Shown: positions 1-11,897 of the stretch, in pieces
Numbering within the stretch: position 1 is the stretch's first letter
How the letters are laid out: each line of letters starts with the position of its first letter
Assembly (NCBI GenBank): GCA_964006375.1
Contig: OZ023270.1
Location: 75,610,391 to 75,674,390 of the forward strand
Source: Tillus elongatus
Taxonomy: Eukaryota; Arthropoda; Insecta; Coleoptera; Cleridae
Length of the DNA: 64,000 nt
Direction: 5' to 3'
Program-made: the position numbers and the translations under genes
Notes under the pieces: generated by a model
The model's database searches: none
The model's input: only the letters and a program-made list of their open reading frames with translations
What the model was told of the DNA's origin: nothing

Positions 1-306
1 GAATGTTTGGGAGGGTATACTGAATACCACCTCATATGGCCTTCCTTCTTACCCGGAAATCTTTATGGAAACATGCATCTGGATCTACTGGAAACGCATG
101 GCATATCAACCCGACCATTGTGTAGTATTGGAAAATGACAACGCTTTGGCAGAAGAGCAAGTGTGGTTTCAGCAGGATGGTGCTCCACCACACTATGCCA
201 CAGCGGTGCGTGATTTTCTCAATAAAAACTTTTTAAACCACTGAATAGGATACAGAGGTTTAATTGTGTGGCCTCTCAGATCGCCCGATTTAACACCCTT
301 AGACTT
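1..306 (+). pseudogene. Tc1/mariner DD41D transposase, C-terminal DDE fragment
   Basis: The frame starting near position 160 reads a QQDGAPPHYA block (second catalytic Asp) and ends in SPDLTPLDF (third catalytic Asp), with 41 residues between the two Asp, the DD41D spacing of the rosa-type group. It matches the transposase at 19558-20700 closely in layout. An in-frame TGA at about 242 replaces the conserved Trp of the W-I-G motif, and the frame is cut at about 303 by a TA-repeat copy. The 5' part lies outside the window. The protein would have cut and joined transposon ends; this copy cannot. Confidence 0.8.
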
Positions 307-1388
307 TTAGTGAATTTTCTTAAAAAAATTCACCAATGAGAAGATCGCGACTTTTGAATTTTTTAGAAAATTTCTTCAAATGAGCGCGAACTAGGCCGCC
401 TAGTGTCAGTTTCGATTTTTATATATTTTTGGTAAGTACCTTCCTTTTGCAAGTGGCATGGATAAGTCGTTAGCCAGAAAAATCGACCAAGGTTTTCCCG
501 AAAAAAATTGTATCTCCGGAAATAACAAGGTAAGGGTAACCAAATTTGTTATGCGTGCTTGTATTATAAAAAGTTAACCAAGTACCAGAATCTAGGTCTG
601 TATGTTAAAAAACAAAAAAGCTATAGGCATTTATAGAAAAAAATTTGAGGATTTTCCTCAAAATGTTTAAGTCGCGATTTGATGACGTGAAAATTGGCAA
701 CATTTAAGCAAAGAACCTGAAGCCAATGCAGGTTATGTAAAGAAAATGTCGCAAGAAGAGTGTCCTACAAACCCTTAAGTTTCAGCTTCAACTGTCATTG
801 ACCTTCATTTTACTAAAATGTTTCCAGAAAATTCATTTCAAATAGACCCTTTATCTGATGCTTTTGCTTTAGTTTTAGATAAGTTTATGGTTTAACGGTC
901 TATATTTTTTAGTTAATTTTCGTAGAAAAAGTTCGATAATGAGGACACCGCGTTTATTTTGAACTTTAAAAAGATTTCTTCAAATGAGTGCAAACTAGAT
1001 CCTCTAGAATCCATATCCGGGTTTTCAGTTTTTACATATATACAGGGTGACGCATTTGATGCATGTTTGTAAAAAAAAATCGAGAGGCGGTGAGTGCGTT
1101 TTGGTAGCGAATGTTCATTAAATGCTTCAAATTTCAATAACTCAATTTGCTATTAACCTAGGGTTCGTTGGCTAGGAACCAGTTTTCTCGGAAACATTTA
1201 AAATTTATTTTCGGAAAATTTTGGTATATTTTCCAACAATAGGTTACTTTGATAAAATTTCGTACATTGTTTCTCCTATGTAGGTTATACCGGTATCCAC
1301 ATTGATGCTGACTTGCATTAAAAACCTATTTGCTATTAAAAACATTTTTATGAAAATTCACTTCTACAACGCACTTGCTGCATCCAGA
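303..1388 (+). repeat. TA-repeat family copies, decayed
   Basis: Begins with the family's 5' motif TTAGTGAATTTTC and its inverted partner about 20 bp on, followed by the family's CGACTTTTGAATTTT and GAGCGCGAACTAGG blocks. The first copy (about 303-900) has only a trace of TA repeats at 420-430, so it is a copy without an expanded array. A second copy starts at about 911, with a remnant of the 3' terminal hairpin in inverted orientation near 1085 and another in plus orientation near 1371-1388. No gene is seen here. Confidence 0.65.
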
Positions 1389-1526
1389 ATTTTTTTTAGT
1401 GAATTTTCTTTAAAAAAATCCACTAATGAGGAGATCCCGACTTTTGAATTTTGAAAAAATTTCTTCAAATGACCGCTAATTAGGCCCCCCAGAACACATA
1501 TCCGGGGTCAGTTTCAATTTTTATAT

Positions 1527-1604
<78 letters not shown>

Positions 1605-1700
1605 CACACCGATAACTCAAAAAATTATTCTTATTCTTTAATTGACGATTTTATGGCTATATTCAAACCAAAATTTAAAAAGTGGTAGTTGTAGTAGGCA
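1389..1700 (+). repeat. TA-repeat copy with (TA)n array at 1530-1600
   Basis: 5' hairpin (TTAGTGAATTTT with its inverted partner) at 1389-1425, GAGATCCCGACTTTTG block, then TTATATGTTTA leading into about 35 TA units, then the post-array block GTATCACACCGATAACTC. It follows a 3' terminus at 1371-1388 directly, so two copies sit head-to-tail. Confidence 0.75.
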
Positions 1701-1799
1701 GAATTGAGAAATCTTTAAAATAGGGTGTCATTTAACATAGGGTGGCATTGAAATTTTAAGGGTACTTAACGCCACTGCCTAAGGGGTAGGTTAATGGTA

Positions 1800-2860
1800 G
1801 ACTGAAGATCAACCCAGGCTTCAGGGGCCACTGCAAAATTCAGGAGATCGTGAAGGAGCCCATGCTTGAAATGAGGTCAGATTTCGCGAGCCCGCGAATG
1901 TGCAGGGAAAACAACTTTACAGTGGAAATCCCCGACCACGAGGCATGGCGGGATGAGACGCCGGGCATACCACGGGACGCGCTCGTCTGGTTCACGGGCG
2001 GATCCGGCGGGGAGCGTGGGACGGGGGCAGGTGTTTACTCGGAAGGACCGAGGGTAAGTCATAGTATTTCCCTTGGAGTCCATGCAACGGTGTTTCAGGC
2101 CGAGATGTACGCCATCCTGTACTGTGTGCGGGAGAACAAGAGGAGGGGCTACACCAACAAGCGGATCCTCAGAGCCACAGACAGCCAGGCAGCCCTTAAG
2201 GCACTAAGTAGCCCACGGGTAAATTCCTGGCTGGTGAGTGAGTGCCGAGACGAGACGAGCGACCTGGCTGGGCAGAATGAGGTGACCCTCATCTGGGTGC
2301 CGGGTCACTCGGGGGTCAAAGGCAATGGAGAAGCTGACAGTCTGGCGAAGAGAGGATCAGCAGAACCATTTATGGGACCAGAACCGGCTCTGGGCGTGTC
2401 ATTAAGCACTGCCAGGGGAGCCATTAAGTCCTGGGTCAGAAACCAACACAAGGTGTACTGGGCGGACTGTCCAGGGCTTAGACATGGGAAGTCAATAACT
2501 GACGGACCCAGTTCAAAGAGAGCTGTGGAGCTGCTAAATCTTAGCAGAGGACAGCTCAGAAACACAACAGGTCTCCTGACGGGACACAGGGCCGTCAAGA
2601 AACACCTGCATAAAATGGGGCGGTTCGAAGGGGACCTCGCATGCAGACTCTGCGACTAGGAAGAGGAATCAACCCAGTCAGTCTAGACCGGAGACAGAGC
2701 AATATAAAACTTCACACTACCAATCGCTGTGCAGACTAGTTCAAGGCACAGTAATTTTGGAATGGGTGGAGTAAGACTAAGGGTATGCACAATCAACCAA
2801 AGGTTGCAGTGCTATCGGGGCGGCAAGGCCGCGGACGAGCCCTGAGAGAACAAAAAAAAA
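1800..2860 (+). pseudogene. Non-LTR retrotransposon (I/R1 type) pol remnant: RNase H domain and 3' end
   Basis: An open frame at 1850-2659 encodes an RNase H domain followed by the C-terminal part of a LINE pol. Visible are the Glu of FQAEMYAI, the Asp of ATDSQAAL, and VPGHSGVKGNGEADSLAK with the last catalytic Asp. The first catalytic Asp is lost: the expected TDGS position reads FTGGSG. The frame stops inside the Cys-rich tail at CRLCD (TAG at 2657). A 170-bp 3' end follows (2686-2855) and closes with an A-rich run at 2850-2860. The same tail recurs at 13480-13680. The copy is 5' truncated and dead. Confidence 0.8.
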
Positions 2861-3379
2861 ATAAGGGGTAGGTTCCAAGACACCAAAAGTTTCGCCATCA
2901 TCTGTCCTCCTTAAAGACAAACTTGACGTGTCTCGGCTTTTTTTTCTTTTTTTTTTTTAATTCCGATATTTTCCAGATCGGAAGCTTTAATTGGCACACC
3001 CTGTAGATTATTTAATGCATCTCAAAAGTTTCATTTTTATATTGTAACAATCCATGGAACAAGTGTTTCCTAATCCAGATATTATATCTCAGACTTCAAT
3101 ATATGTGACCTCTTTGGAAGAAAAAAACTTAATTTTATTATCAGTTTTTATTTTAGACAAAAAAATTTATAGGAATTTAATTTTGGATAGGTTGCTTGTG
3201 TGTGCAGCATTTGAAAACTAAATGTTGAAAGCGATGGCGGTCAAACTTGTTGATGTCCGACTAAAACTCTTGTTACCAGCTTTAATTTGTGTGCTTTGAT
3301 CTATGCTGATGTTTTGTGTGTATATGTATGTAATCACTTTATTTTTTGTTATTTCTTTTTAAAGTAGATTTTATTTAAA
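2861..3379. other. Non-coding, AT-rich spacer
   Basis: No gene seen. Contains a T-rich tract at 2938-2959 and the insect-repeat motif GGCACACCCTGTAG at about 2991-3006. The last 4 bases before 3384 (CGCG, 3380-3383) are the target duplication of the next element. Confidence 0.5.
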
Positions 3380-3383
3380 CGCG

Positions 3384-3612
3384 ACAAATATACTTAAGTT
3401 CAGAGAACTTATTTAAAAAAAAATTATTATTCTGAAGCAGGAGTTTACACAACAAAATCTGGCTATAAACTAAACTAGAATCTAATTATTTTAATGCATA
3501 ATAATTCCCTCTACTATAAACGTTATCTTACAATACTAAAAATCCTAGATGGAATAACAACACGTGTGCCTTACAATGTGATGACACTGCTGCGTTATGA
3601 TATAATATAACT
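3384..3612 (-). repeat. 3' LTR of the env-only element
   Basis: Direct repeat of 6453-6679. On the minus strand it starts AGTTATATT and ends TATATTTGT. It is preceded by a purine run AAGGGAGG (3613-3620, minus strand), the expected polypurine tract. Confidence 0.8.
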
Positions 3613-3621
3613 CCTCCCTTG
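3613..3621 (-). promoter_or_regulatory. Polypurine tract for plus-strand DNA priming
   Basis: Minus strand reads CAAGGGAGG immediately before the 3' LTR start, the position required for second-strand priming in LTR elements. Confidence 0.7.
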
Positions 3622-3692
3622 TCAGATTGGAGCATTGGGTAAAAATGCGAAAATAATCTAACATAATAAAAATGGAACTTAAACTATTATAT

Positions 3693-3780
3693 CTTGATTG
3701 GTATCCTCGGAATTTGATTTGGTTAATTTCCTTTTCTTAATACTGTTGCGTTTTCTCCGGGTTCTGGATAAGTGAGACTT
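3693..3780 (-). pseudogene. Possible displaced env C-terminal tail
   Basis: A short, very basic open reading of about 28 codons ends in TAA shortly before the polypurine tract. Its position and charge fit the cytoplasmic tail of env cut off by the inserted LTR-like sequence. Weak evidence, based on place and composition only. Confidence 0.35.
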
Positions 3781-4480
3781 TTAATTTTAACAAAACAACT
3801 TTATTTACTCTCTAAATATGGATACAATAAAAGTTCTAGAATGTCTCTCTCACAAAACACTTAGTTTATCTGGCCTTACAATCACTAATCTGCACACAAG
3901 TTATTATACTGGCACTACAGTAGTTACTCTATAACACTTCACACTAGTTACTGCTTCTTCGAGTCACTACAACATTCTCTAACCGAACTGAACTGGGCTG
4001 GCTTGCTTTCGTCTTTATATACACGTCGTACCTTCTACCTTGTTTCGCGAGCCTTCCATTCCAGAATATTCCAGGACCTTCCTTTGCTAGAAGGCTCTGT
4101 GAATACAGATCGGCCCCGTGTGTATACAGGGAAATGTATATACAGGATGACCCAAATGTGGTCATCACTCCTATGTTACACAAGAGGTGTTTCTCGTACT
4201 ATAAGATCTCTCTGCGTGTACAGGGTGTAAGTGGTCTCTGCGTATACAGGGTCTATATACAGGGTGTTCGGAATGCTCAGACCTCAGTTATCCGTTCCGA
4301 CGGGGTACAAGTTGGTAACTTCGTTATTTTTGGTCCTAGAGGGTTGAGACTTCGCCTGTGGGGGGTCACCCCAGGCACCCCCAGGGAGGTGGGGAGGCGG
4401 TGTTGCCAGATTGTGCAAAAATTTCCAGCTGTTGGGGAAGTTCTGGAGATGTGGCAACACCGCACCTACATCTATTGAAG
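3780..4480 (-). repeat. LTR-like insertion with promoter and polyA signals (probable solo LTR)
   Basis: On the minus strand there is a TATA box (TATATAAA, 4014-4023), an arthropod-type initiator TCAGTT (about 3986-3991) some 29 bp downstream, and an AATAAA signal (3802-3807) about 180 bp further on: the order of U3, R and U5. Region 4130-4275 holds several copies of the TATACAGGGTG motif. A 12-bp inverted repeat GCGGTGTTGCCA lies at 4397-4408 and 4452-4463. Exact ends and target duplication were not found. Confidence 0.55.
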
Positions 4481-6159
4481 TGCTTTGTAACAATACATTT
4501 ATAAATACTAGAGCAAATGACAAATATAATAACAATGTAAATTAATATAGTCCAAAAACTAACTTTATAAAAATGTATTGGAACATTATCTGATATATTA
4601 CTAATTTTTTCTTTCTGTTCAATAAGAGCTTTTTGTATATTATTTATTTCATCTAACTTAATGGAATTTAACCTAAGAGATTGAGAATTTACTTTATATT
4701 GGGGATTATAGGTTTCGTTACTTTCACCATCAGTTTTAAAATTAGGAAGTTTAATGTGTCTATATTTTGTTTCAAGTCTTTGATGACTTTGAATGTGAAT
4801 GTCTTCAATCTGCACTTCACACTGTGGTTTCACGTCTAAAACATATGTTCCTTTGAGGGGTACGTTGTCTCGGTCGTTGCCACATTTTCGGACAGCTACT
4901 GTAGATATTGGTGCTAATATTATCCATTGATTTTTCTCTAAGCTTTGGGCCTTGGCGTTGACTACTTCTACTGGAATTTGATGACAATTGGTTACATTTT
5001 TCATGAATTTCAGCATCTTGACTTCACAGGGTGGATCCTCTTGAATTTCAGCTGAGTTGGTTTCGTGACAAATAAATTCTTCATTGGATATTTCTCGGCA
5101 CTTTTCTTCCGTATATATGTAGTAGTGTTCATTAAGGAGCAGGTATTTCGAGTGGGATATAATGGCTCTAAATGAATTAAGGTTTGGAGTAGATAGTGGA
5201 TATAAATGATAATAATTGTAGCCTTCTATTTCACAAATCGGAATTTCTATTATAAATGTTATTTGATTTCCTTTACTATAACTTTTAATTTCAATTATCC
5301 TTTCCAAAAGCAGAATATTTTCTAATACCGGCTCAAAAGATAATTTGTTTTTACTTGCATCCAAATAATTGCTGACTAATTTAATTTCTTGTAACAACTC
5401 AGTCGGCTCAACTATATAATTATGAAGAGTATTTATTTTAGAAAATGTTATTGCTAACTGTATTTTCTCTAATATATCATAGATAATCTGATACATGGTA
5501 GAAATTTGTGATATTGCCATCTGAATAAGAAAATAACTAAAATTTTCTATGCTCTGTAAATTAATTCTTTTTATCACCTGTTCAACTTGTTGCAACCGAG
5601 ACTCAAGTAAAATTTCATTATGCTGCAAAGTTAAAGTAATATTTTTAAAACATTCCATCGACTTTTGTAGCAAGGGTATTTGTTGATTTACCAATGTTTT
5701 TAATTTTCTTTGATTTTCCGACAAAATTCCAATTGCGTTGTCATAACTTTCGGCATCTGCCTGATCGAGATTTCCGGTGAAAATCTTCATAAAAGATCCC
5801 AAAGGATTTAATAAACCACGTTTTGGTCTTTTAGTTATAGTTGGATTGACTTGATTTATTTGCAAAGTTATTTTATTTTCTAAAACTAAAGCTATGTTAT
5901 ACTAGTTGTGAAATTCTCTCTTATATTCTGTAAAATTTTTAAAATGCAATCTTAATCTATTAAATTTTTGTTGTATTGTATAAAATTGATTGACAATGAG
6001 TGTAATGTCATATACTTACGCAAATGACCACAAATCAACTATGTTTTGGGCGTTACCTAATTTTAGGGGTAATAAGCCAGGATTATTTGAAAGGTCATGG
6101 AATACGGCTAGTTCTGCTCCAGCTGTGGAGACGATTATTAATATTGTTAAAAGCTTCAT
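4366..6159 (-). pseudogene. env: Errantivirus env (baculovirus F-like fusion glycoprotein), broken
   Basis: An ATG at 6157-6159 opens a hydrophobic signal-like start. The same frame continues to 4366, broken by TAA at 6016-6018 and TAG at 5902-5904. Downstream of the breaks is a furin-type site (R-P-K-R, about 5823-5834) followed by a hydrophobic Gly-rich segment, the fusion-peptide position of the F-like family. A long helical region follows, then Cys-containing ectodomain and one membrane segment (roughly 4510-4575) with a short basic tail. After about 4480 the frame runs into the LTR-like insertion and ends at a spurious stop. The family mediates membrane fusion; this copy is inactive. The N-terminal region resembles the env start at 63780-64000. 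Confidence 0.8.
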
Positions 6160-6435
6160 TTAGCGCCTTGAGGAATCAGCGATGCTTGTCCGGAACCCCA
6201 GGTCTTCTTAACTCTATTTTGATCTACAGGAACCAGCGATGCTTGTCCGGACTCACAGATCTTCCTAAATATACTTCTAAAGGAACCAGCGATTTTTGTC
6301 TGGATCCCTAAGAAACTGCTTCAGATAACCGTTAATCGAACATTCTCGAACTTATAAAGGTTCTTTTTTTTATTGAAATAAACTGTTAAAACAGACCGGA
6401 CCGCGACGATTTTTGTTCTAAGCCCGTTTCCAAAT
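6160..6435 (-). repeat. Leader of env-only element with three 55-bp tandem repeats
   Basis: Units begin at 6171, 6228 and 6281 and share AGGAACCAGCGATG and TTGTCCGGA. They lie between the primer site and the env ATG. Confidence 0.75.
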
Positions 6436-6453
6436 ATACTAACAACTGCGCCA
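6436..6453 (-). promoter_or_regulatory. Primer binding site
   Basis: Minus strand reads TGGCGCAGTTGTTAGTAT directly after the 5' LTR. It differs by one base from the site at 58190-58207. TGGCGCAGT-type sites are those of the 17.6/297 group, which use a tRNA-Ser primer. Confidence 0.75.
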
Positions 6454-6679
6454 CAAATGTACTTAAGTTCAGAGAACTTCTTTTAAAAAAACTTTATTAT
6501 TCTGAAGCAGGAGTTTACACAACAAAAGCTGGCTATAAACTAAACTAGAACCTAATTATTTTAATGCATAATAATTCCCTCTACTATAAATGTTATCTTA
6601 CAATACTAAAAATCCTAGATGGAATAACAACACTTGTGTCTTACAATGTGATGACACTGCGTTATGATATAATATAACT
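6453..6679 (-). repeat. 5' LTR of the env-only element
   Basis: Direct repeat of 3384-3612, starting AGTTATATT on the minus strand. An AATAAAG signal lies near 6495-6501 (minus strand), about 40 bp from the LTR end. Confidence 0.8.
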
Positions 6680-6683
6680 CGCG

Positions 6684-6734
6684 TACTATACCTTGACCTG
6701 TGTGATGCGCCGCTGTGTAGAGACGCCAATAAAC

Positions 6735-6785
<51 letters not shown>
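6684..6785 (+). repeat. LINE-like 3' tail ending in (ATT)n
   Basis: A short GC-richer piece carrying AATAAA at about 6729 runs into about 17 ATT units (6733-6781). This resembles the 3' end of a non-LTR retrotransposon with a trinucleotide tail; the body is missing. Confidence 0.45.
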
Positions 6786-6787
<2 letters not shown>

Positions 6788-8060
6788 ATAAAACCAAGAG
6801 TAAATCAATATCAAAAGCTGACCTTACTAAAATAATCAAATGGTGTGACCTTCCTTTAATTCTAAAATTTAAAGAACGAACAAAATGATTTCCTTGTATA
6901 AATTTTAACTTTAATTAAATTCCAATCCATAATCAATCCATTTCAGACAAATTATTCCAATAAACTCAAAATTTCCCTGCGACATTTTACAGCTATTTGT
7001 TTTGTAATGAACAATCCGGTAACAGTCGAACAAATATAGAAAGTTTTAAGTTAAGAGTATAAAACGAAGAACAACTTTCTTTTAAAGTTACCTGCAATTT
7101 ATTTCAATTCTAACGGATAAATCGAACGAGGAGGAATTTTCTTGGCGAACAGAAAAGGAGAGAGATGCGCTGGTGTGCGGAGAAGACTGCGGGACGAGGG
7201 GGCAAGAAATTAATCTCCAAAGAAGTTGGAAACTTTTTAAACGGGCGCTTTCTCTCTGTACGAAATAAGAAAAGCTTTTTAATATTCTCTCTCGATTTGC
7301 CCCGTTCACAAAATCAATAAAAACAAGGATCTCATTAATTTTTTGCCCGACTCCACTGGCGCTGGAGATTTTTATTCAAGTGGGTCGGCGAGAAGGAGAC
7401 GCGAGGTAAACGCGGCGAAGAAGGCGGCACAGCCCTTCGATCAGAGTTTTAATTTCGAGTCCCGCGAAATGTTTTTCGATGACTTCTCTCTTTTTCATCC
7501 CCTCGAAGGAGAGCGGATGTATCTGGGCTTTATCAATCACTTTATATAGACGAGGGGAAGCAAGTTTTGAGGAATTTCGGATACTATAATTGATGCACTC
7601 TTATTATATAAGTCTCCTGGTTCGACAACATTGCCGGGGATCCAAGTCGGCGGCTAAGAAAAAGAGAAAGAGGGTGATCGAAAAGGGAATAGGGAAGACT
7701 TGTGACGCCAGCATAAGAAATTATGCCTAATATCACATTGTTTCTCTTTAATTGACAGCTTTTAAATTGCGTTTTGTTTCCCTTTTTGAAACCCTACTCT
7801 CTATTGTTTAGCAGCGTTTAAGTGGCGAAACTAAACAAAAATTTTATAACGTCTTGATGTCAATGCTCCCTAAATGCAGCGGTTCATTCAAGTGTTGGAA
7901 AGATAACAGCTGAATGGTCGAGTAAATCCTGAATACTTGTGAATAAATTTATCCCAATTTTAGCGAATTTTTATAACGAAAGTTTCGTACTTAAAGACGT
8001 AACGACTTTAGATTCTCGAATTTTTTTCAAATGAGCCCGAATTACAGCATTGTGAACCAA
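6786..8060. other. AT-rich non-coding DNA
   Basis: No gene, repeat array or transposon motif that I recognise. It includes a GC-richer, GA/CT-biased patch at 7130-7700. Short open frames here show no domain and no coding character. Confidence 0.5.
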
Positions 8061-8063
8061 TTT

Positions 8064-8778
8064 CCGAGGTTAGGTTTGCGAGATTTCTACACCACCTAGA
8101 GATCTCAGGTTTGTTTCGTTACCATGGCAAATTTTTTTCCGGATGAGATCGAATTATTTTGAAAACAAATTTCCGAGGTTAGGTTTGCGAGACTTCTACG
8201 CCACCTTCAGGCCTGTTTTGTTACTCTGGAAAAAAAATTCCGGATGACATCGAATTATTTTGGAGCAAATTCTCGAGGTTGGGTTTGCGACACTTCTATG
8301 ACACCTAGAGACTTCAGGTTTGTTTCGTTACTCTGGATGATTTTTTTCCGGATGAGATCGAATCATTATGTAACAAATTCCCGAGGTTAGGTTTGCGAAA
8401 CTTTTGCGCCACCTAGTGACTTCGAGTTTCTTTTGTTACTCTGGATATTTTTTTCGGATGATATCGAATTATTTTGGAACAAATTCGCGAGGTTGAGTTT
8501 GCGGATTTCTACGAGACCTAGAAACTTACGGTCTGTTTCGTTTCTCTGGAAAATTTGTTTCGTATGCGATCGAATCATTTTGGAACCAATTTTTAAATTT
8601 AGGTTTGGAATACCTCTACAACACCTAGAGACTTACGATTTATTTCGTTGCATTAGAGATGTTTTCCGGATGAGATCGAATTATGTTAGAACCAATTTGC
8701 GAGTTTAGATTCGCTAGACTTCAACGCCACTTGGAGACTTCCGGTTTGTTTCGTTACTCTGGAGAATTTTTTCCAGAG
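8064..8778 (+). repeat. Tandem array, about 107-bp unit, 7 copies
   Basis: Units start at about 8064, 8173, 8273, 8381, 8487, 8592 and 8699 with CCGAGGTTAGGTTTGCGA, and share a TTCGTTACTCTGG block and GGATGAGATCGAATTATTTTG. Spacing is 100-109 bp. Copies are clearly diverged, so this is an old satellite-like array. Confidence 0.85.
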
Positions 8779-9049
8779 CCTAGGTTTGTTGGATAGTTCT
8801 AAGAGTAACATTGCCATTCCGTGTAAAATCGCAAATTTTCTTCTAAAAAATGCTCTATCTTTAAAATTCATCAATCGATCTTTACAAAAGTAAACTCATA
8901 GGGGTATACTGTCATTAAGCTGCACATGCAACGTGTCAAATATCAGTTTTTTTGGGAAGTTATAACTCAAGTTTTTCCAAAATAAAATTTAACAGCATTC
9001 GAGTGTGTCTCGCCAGCAGTGCTCCTCAGTGTATCTCTATCATACGGAT

Positions 9050-9460
9050 TGCAACCAAAACCATGCTCATGCATATATTCACATCAGCTTATTACCCTTC
9101 ATAAAGCACAGGTAGGTCCACATTTAGAATATTGTTCTCATGACCTGGGTGTGTCCGCAAAAACAACTTAATGACTCCCAGATTACATTTAGAAACGAGA
9201 GCGGCTCGTCTCATAGGCGGCTCATCTTACTTTTTCAGACTACAGGAGAAAGGTTCTCTCTCGCTCCTTCTCTCCCCTATCGATACTGCAATCCACATTT
9301 CTTCTCAGAAATTGCTTTGTTGGTACCTCCACTTGCGATCTCTGATCGACAGACCTGCTCTAAGGCCAAATTACCCACTTGTGGAACAGTTTGTTACGAG
9401 GCCGCGTTCTTCATTAGAGCATATAACTTTTAGCTTGCCCTCCTGTTGGACATAGATGCA
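9050..9460 (+). pseudogene. Jockey-like LINE pol, C-terminal remnant
   Basis: In one frame VGPHLEYCSH is followed, after stops and a frameshift, by RAARLIGG, then a stretch of about 75 residues. This is the order seen after the reverse transcriptase domain of jockey/CR1-like elements lacking RNase H. It is truncated on both sides and frame-broken. Confidence 0.55.
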
Positions 9461-10260
<800 letters not shown>

Positions 10261-10306
10261 TTGCAGAGTCACAGAAAATCTGTGACTGTGGGCACGAATA
10301 CCCCCT

Positions 10307-11460
10307 TTGGGAGATTCGAAATTCTGTGGGGGTCGACGCAGGCCAACACCCTGCGCCGACCTAATACTGTGCTTGTTTGCAGTAGGACAAGTGCAAATGT
10401 CCTCTCTAACCAGTCTCGATCGGATGGAGACCATAGGCAAGGTGGACAATGGACGGATGCCTGATAACGAGCGCGCAACAAGAATGGAGTGGACCGATGA
10501 TCTTCGGAACGATCTTTTGCAGTGTTATGGCAACATCTCGCTTGCAAGGAGGGGATACATGGGAAGGTTGCATGCTTTGTGGATATCCATGCACCCTGAG
10601 CATGTTCTTTCCGCGCAACATTTGCAGGATTATGCGTCATACCTGCACAGGAGAGGGTACACAATAATATCTTCCCAGATCCCAACACTACCGCGACCAA
10701 TCACAGAACAGCTGCCACTTCTCGCTGAAACGAGTGAGAATGGTTTAAGTCAAAAGGCTTTTCTCAAGGTGAGATTTAGTCCTAGGCCTGAACAGCTCGC
10801 CCAACTGGATGCTGGTCTCGATGAGGAACTTCCGGTCATCTGAACCATCAATTTCGCTGTCTATGCGGCTGCCTCTACCCTTGTGCCGTCAGGTCAAGGT
10901 GCCAAAACTTCTCGCATAGCGCAGTTGAAAACAAAAATAAAAATATCAAGATAGGAAGCCTTCCGTATTTAGTGTGTGGTAGAATATATAAGAGCCGGAA
11001 GGCCGTTTACTAGGCCTGTGCAACGAGTGGCAGCCGTTGTAAGGCGCAAACATCACACACTGGGCATAGCAGTGCTACAATACATCAAGCAACACGCCTT
11101 AGATAATATACGGGCATTGGCGACACTTAAAGAGTCGTTGCTGAGGCGAGTCTCGTGGATAACTGATAACTCAATCTTTCAGAGAAACCCCTCTCGCATA
11201 CTCCAACCACCTAGGCAACCAGTCAGTGCCCAACTAAATGCCCAACATGTCGAGCGTTTCTGGAGGGAGATCTATGAGGCTAGGCCCCAGTTTAAGGAAG
11301 CCACTCCGGGCATGAGACACTTTACGGCTTACTGCAATGCCGAACAACCAGCAGTGTGCGCGGCAATCACTGATGCTGAGGTTGCGGAAGCCCTTCGAGG
11401 TTGCCGCAACTACGCTGCCCCAGGACCGGACGACATTCATTCCATCTGGTGGAAGAGTTT
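10307..11460 (+). pseudogene. R2/R4-like (restriction-endonuclease type) non-LTR retrotransposon pol, N-terminal part
   Basis: One frame runs from about 10307 to 11460 with stops at about 10841, 10953 and 10968. It holds the conserved start of this pol type: RMEWTDDLRNDLL (about 10475-10520), a GYMGRLHALW block, a basic helix-rich region, and the entry to reverse transcriptase at AAPGPDDIHSIWWKSF (11418-11463). The reverse transcriptase core is missing: sequence jumps at about 11463 into an inverted copy of the pol C-terminus. The protein would cut target DNA and prime reverse transcription there. Confidence 0.65.
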
Positions 11461-11463
11461 TCT

Positions 11464-11897
11464 ATGCTTCGATCACAAGTCGGGAAGAAGGCAAGGTGAT
11501 CGCCCGTTGGTGACTGACCTTGACATTCCGACCTTAAGAGCTACAATTAGAAATGGCCTACAAAAACACCTATCGGGGAAATTCCAGTATATACGGCATC
11601 TTTCGTTCTCCACCACGGACTCAATATCCCCCGGTTGGTGAGGCAGTACTGGTGTTTGGTCTATCCCATAAGAATGTCGAAGATAGTAATACAACACTCA
11701 AGAGATGCATAAGGGTCTCCGGCGATTGATGACAGATTCTGCAGCTGTCATCTTCCACATCCACCCGCATCACGCGCTTGCGGTAAACGAAGGTGTTTAT
11801 AACACAATCTTGGCAGGCCACGTAGAACCCTTCAGTCACCGATCGGAGACCCGCTAATTTAGAAAAAGAAAATGTCAGCCTCGTTGACAAGCCGTGT
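11464..11897 (-). pseudogene. R2/R4-like pol C-terminal zinc-finger region, inverted copy
   Basis: The minus strand encodes a block with CRICHQSPETLMHLL, the CCHC finger preceding the restriction-like endonuclease domain, and continues toward 11464 through a WNFP motif. It mirrors 11916-12305 with about 60 bp deleted near 11700. It is the left arm of an inverted repeat. Confidence 0.7.

Larger units (their letters stand above)
3384..6679 (-). mobile_element. Env-only errantivirus-like LTR element, defective
   Basis: Two direct repeats of about 227 bp (3384-3612 and 6453-6679) bound the element, flanked by a 4-bp duplication CGCG (3380-3383 and 6680-6683), the size errantiviruses make. Read on the minus strand the order is 5' LTR, primer site, leader with three 55-bp repeats, env, polypurine tract, 3' LTR. 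No gag, protease, reverse transcriptase or integrase is present. A second LTR-like sequence (about 3780-4480) interrupts the env tail. The LTRs differ at roughly 10-12 sites, so the insertion is not recent. Confidence 0.8.

Noticed and set aside
4439..4448. 8-base match GTTCTGGA near both edges of the LTR-like insertion (about 3764 and 4439) as its target duplication
   Set aside because: LTR elements make 4-6 base duplications, and the implied ends lack TG...CA, so it is probably chance.
6016..6023. The GTAAGT at the first break of the defective env as a real intron start
   Set aside because: The same frame continues past the stop through the following 38 codons with env-like composition, so a point stop is simpler than an intron; no good acceptor pairs with it.
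7088..7549. ORFs in the GC-richer GA-biased region
   Set aside because: Read on both strands without motif; base bias alone explains them.
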